Below are positions 4,502 to 6,142 of a stretch of 6,142 bases of DNA, piece after piece. The stretch's first letter is position 1. Each line of letters starts with the position of its first letter. Both the position numbers and the translations under genes were made by a program. Origin of the DNA: an uncultured Eubacteriales bacterium (GTDB taxonomy: Bacteria > Bacillota > Clostridia > TANB77 > CAG-508); contig CACWHO010000060.1 in assembly GCA_902760765.1 (NCBI GenBank), positions 1 to 6,142 of the forward strand, read 5' to 3'. The notes beneath the pieces are model-generated. The model did not search any database. It saw only the letters and a program-made list of their open reading frames with translations, and had not been told where the DNA came from.

Positions 4502-5653
4502 ATGGAAACAAAAGAAAAATTAAAACAAAACAAAGCAATAACATTAGTTGCATTGGTAATCACAATAATAATTTTATTGATACTAGCAACAATAACAATA
4601 GTAGAATTAAGAAATACTAAGCTATTTAGTAAAACAATTGAAGCTAAAAACAAATATAAGCAATCAGCAGAAGAAGAAAATAATACATTAGACGATTATG
4701 CAAATAAAATAAATAACTTTGTAGGAGGAATGACATCAAGGAATAATGCACCAAAAGTAACAAAAATTTCAAATACAGATGGAAGTAAAGTAATTGAAAT
4801 ATCTGGAAATAAAGTAACAGTGACAGAAAATGGAACAAAATATACAGCAACAGTTGATATAAATAAAGACCCAAGTAGTACTGAAAAAGATAGCAATGGC
4901 AACTGGAAAAATGATTATGATGCAAATACAAAAAATGTATTAAGTAAAGTATACGGAACCATAGTAGAATATACAGGAAACACAGATATAAATGCAAAGA
5001 CATGGAAAATATTCTATATAGATTTTGCAAATAAATATGGAGACGGAGTAGGTACGATATACTTAAAAGCAGACCATCCAACCACTAATCCTATAGTATT
5101 AGGTAGTTATAGCTCATATACACCTACAGATTCAGACAAGACAATAATAGAAAATATGAATAAAAAATGGTATACAGCAAGAGGAACATCAACATGGAAT
5201 GCAAATGAACATGAAGCAGCATGGTTATGCTCTCCATCACAATGGGCAAAATATAAAAATAGTTATGCAAAATATGCAATTGGAGGACCAAGTACAGAAA
5301 TGTATTGTGACTCATATAATAGTGTAAATCATTCAGCAGGAAATTATAAAATAACATGTCAATACCAAACTAGTGCAGTTCCTGGTTATGGATATTTAGT
5401 AAATGGAACAGCACAAAATTCAGGATATTGTACCAATAGTAATACACTTGACACTTCATATAGTACAATGTATTGTGATTCGGGTGGTTATATGTGGTGG
5501 CTGGCTTCGTCTAATGCTTATGACTCTAACAGTGTGTGTGGTGTGAGTGGCTATAATGCTTCTTTGCACACTAACGGCGGTGGCTACGTCGGTTCGGCTT
5601 GGGTCTGTCCTCTAGTTTCTTTACCCTCTGGTATTCAACTTACAATAAAATAA
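4502..5653 (+). CDS. Type IV prepilin-like protein with DGR-type variable C-terminus, 383 aa
   Basis: The start is ATG 4502, preceded by AAGGAGG; an in-frame TTG at 4472 lies upstream of that site and was rejected. Residues 1-12 form a basic leader, METKEKLKQNKA. The prepilin-type helix follows: ITLVALVITIIILLILATIT (13-32). Cleavage by a prepilin peptidase after A12 would expose Ile. Ala replaces the usual Glu at mature position 5, as often seen in clostridial pseudopilin-like proteins. Residues 40-70 continue as a charged helix. The globular part begins near 75 and includes WKIFYIDFAN and GTIYLKAD, then an AAWLCSPSQW region. The last domain, MWWLASS (331-337) to CPLVSLPSGIQL (369-380), resembles the C-type-lectin-like ends of DGR target proteins. 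Seven Cys occur after residue 240. The product is probably membrane-anchored or pilus-assembled and surface displayed, binding an unknown ligand. No assembly ATPase or peptidase gene is nearby. Confidence 0.85.
   Translation: METKEKLKQNKAITLVALVITIIILLILATITIVELRNTKLFSKTIEAKNKYKQSAEEENNTLDDYANKINNFVGGMTSRNNAPKVTKISNTDGSKVIEISGNKVTVTENGTKYTATVDINKDPSSTEKDSNGNWKNDYDANTKNVLSKVYGTIVEYTGNTDINAKTWKIFYIDFANKYGDGVGTIYLKADHPTTNPIVLGSYSSYTPTDSDKTIIENMNKKWYTARGTSTWNANEHEAAWLCSPSQWAKYKNSYAKYAIGGPSTEMYCDSYNSVNHSAGNYKITCQYQTSAVPGYGYLVNGTAQNSGYCTNSNTLDTSYSTMYCDSGGYMWWLASSNAYDSNSVCGVSGYNASLHTNGGGYVGSAWVCPLVSLPSGIQLTIK
5483..5640 (+). other. Probable DGR variable region (VR) with 3' anchor
   Basis: GC content rises from about 30% in the rest of the gene to about 48-50% over 5521-5640. 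In codons 337-366, 26 of 30 end in C or T and none ends in A, whereas upstream codons mostly end in A. The residues are chiefly Asn, Ser, Gly, Ala, Tyr, Asp, Thr and His, the set produced when the adenines of AAY codons are replaced. The flanks look constant: MWWLAS before, and CPLVSLPSGIQL after (about 5606-5640), which would be the mutagenic-homing initiation end. No matching template repeat or reverse transcriptase is present in the window, so they would be in trans. The alternative is a recombined segment from a GC-richer donor. Confidence 0.72.
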
Positions 5654-6142
5654 ATTAAAATTAGGTAGCTTTTAACAGCTACCTTTTTACATTTTTTATT
5701 TCTATCACTGAATAGTTTACATTTTTTATCGTTCTTCCTCTTCTTTTGCGCATCTTTTATAATTTTATTTAAATAATTATAGTCAGAATATTCTCCAATT
5801 GAGGCCATAACAAGTGCATCCCTTACGTATTGAAAATGGTCAAGTAACAAACTTCTTTGCATCTTAAATCCTCTTTCTTCTGCAAATCTAAATGCAAATG
5901 TTGTAATTGTTCTAGTATTGCCATCTCTAAAAGGATGAATTTGCCACAATTCAGCAATTAATTTTGTAAAGTTTAAAGATTTCTCATCCAAACTTTGAGC
6001 ATTCCAGTTTATTGCATTTATTTTATGTAAGCTATGTTTAACCTTTTCTTCTATTTCATCAGGATAAGCATATTGTACAGATTGTCCACTTAAAACTCTC
6101 TCTTCTTTCTCCATTGGAACAGTTCTAAATTCTCCTGCCCAG
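5635..6142 (-). CDS. Fic-family protein (AMP-transferase type), partial
   Basis: The start lies beyond the right edge: the frame is open to base 6141 and begins in-window with WAGEFRTVP, the usual segment ahead of the Fic core. ATG 6114 is therefore internal. The catalytic loop HPFRDGNTRT (5937-5908) fits the HPFx(D/E)GNxR consensus with all key residues, including the catalytic His, so the enzyme is predicted to be active. Fic proteins transfer AMP (or related groups) to Ser, Thr or Tyr of target proteins. The preceding helix LIAELWQI and following TITTFAFRFAEERGF are typical. The expected fold ends near IIKDAQKK. The remaining ~27 residues are Lys-rich, then hydrophobic, and look like read-through. 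That tail crosses the hairpin at 5663-5688 and overlaps the end of the pilin-like gene by 19 bp before TGA 5637-5635. Any inhibitory motif or antitoxin would lie outside the window. Confidence 0.9.
   Translation of the reverse strand, partial: WAGEFRTVPMEKEERVLSGQSVQYAYPDEIEEKVKHSLHKINAINWNAQSLDEKSLNFTKLIAELWQIHPFRDGNTRTITTFAFRFAEERGFKMQRSLLLDHFQYVRDALVMASIGEYSDYNYLNKIIKDAQKKRKNDKKCKLFSDRNKKCKKVAVKSYLILIYFIVS
5663..5688 (+). terminator. Terminator after the pilin-like gene
   Basis: AGGTAGCT (5663-5670) and AGCTACCT (5677-5684) form an 8-bp stem with a 6-nt loop, followed by a run of T to 5688. It begins 10 nt after the pilin-like stop. Read leftward, the same hairpin lies inside the Fic frame and is followed by a weaker T-rich stretch. 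DGR targets often have a hairpin close behind the variable region, so a second role is possible but unsupported. Confidence 0.85.
5686..5729. repeat. 14-bp direct repeat in the Fic tail
   Basis: TTTACATTTTTTAT occurs at 5686-5699 and 5716-5729, separated by 16 bp. It encodes the similar Lys/Cys pieces KKCK in the Fic C-terminal tail. It may be a small duplication in the junction between the two convergent genes, or chance in AT-rich DNA. Confidence 0.5.

Noticed and set aside
4644..5081. Leftward frames within the pilin-like gene, rich in Leu and Tyr
   Set aside because: They are complements of A-rich coding sequence, without ribosome sites or recognisable domains.
5483..5640. A complete DGR (template plus reverse transcriptase) inside the window
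   Set aside because: No reverse transcriptase motifs appear in any frame, and I found no second copy of the variable segment on either strand.
5482..5640. High-GC pilin end as simple horizontal transfer of a domain
   Set aside because: Transfer would not explain why third positions are almost only C or T while the reading frame and anchor sequences are kept. It remains the main alternative until the template is sought.

Overview
The window suggests a low-GC Firmicute, probably a gut Clostridia-like bacterium. The genes are very A/T-rich, with A-ending codons on the sense strand. Ribosome binding sites are strong AGGAGG types. TGG encodes Trp and TGA acts as a stop, so the standard bacterial code fits. 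This placement is inferred from composition and gene families, not from a marker-gene comparison.

Layout. (1) 1-195: the C-terminal end of the ribosome-assembly GTPase EngB. It converges on a leftward two-gene unit at 200-2268, and one long palindrome terminates both sides. The unit encodes a 522-aa coiled-coil protein with a repeat-rich, beta-like region, followed through an ATGA overlap by a 167-aa Lys-rich protein. Neither has a function I can name. (2) 2359-3961: a complete ISLre2-family insertion sequence with an intact 469-aa transposase, about 27-bp inverted ends and a 9-10 bp target duplication. It sits just upstream of the two-gene unit. (3) 4003-5690: a leftward XRE-type regulator gene and a rightward gene, divergent from a compact control region. 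That region holds a perfect sigma-A promoter whose spacer contains a 14-bp palindrome. The rightward gene encodes a type IV prepilin-like protein of 383 aa. (4) 5635-6142: the C-terminal part of a Fic-family AMP-transferase-type protein, running leftward and overlapping the end of the pilin-like gene.

The most notable feature is the last ~50 codons of the pilin-like gene. Base composition jumps from about 30% to about 50% GC. In the core, A-ending codons vanish and nearly every codon ends in C or T. The residues are those reachable from AAY codons, set between an invariant-looking MWWLAS start and a CPLVSLPSGIQL end. This is what the variable region of a diversity-generating retroelement (DGR) target looks like, here displayed on a pilin-like membrane stalk. 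No reverse transcriptase or template repeat lies in the window, so the assignment depends on finding them elsewhere in the genome.

A working model (inference): the XRE protein binds the palindrome and controls both itself and a strongly transcribed, hypervariable surface pilin-like protein. The IS is a later arrival between this cassette and the neighbouring two-gene unit. No gene-free stretch exceeds about 200 bases. I see no tRNA, rRNA or CRISPR array.
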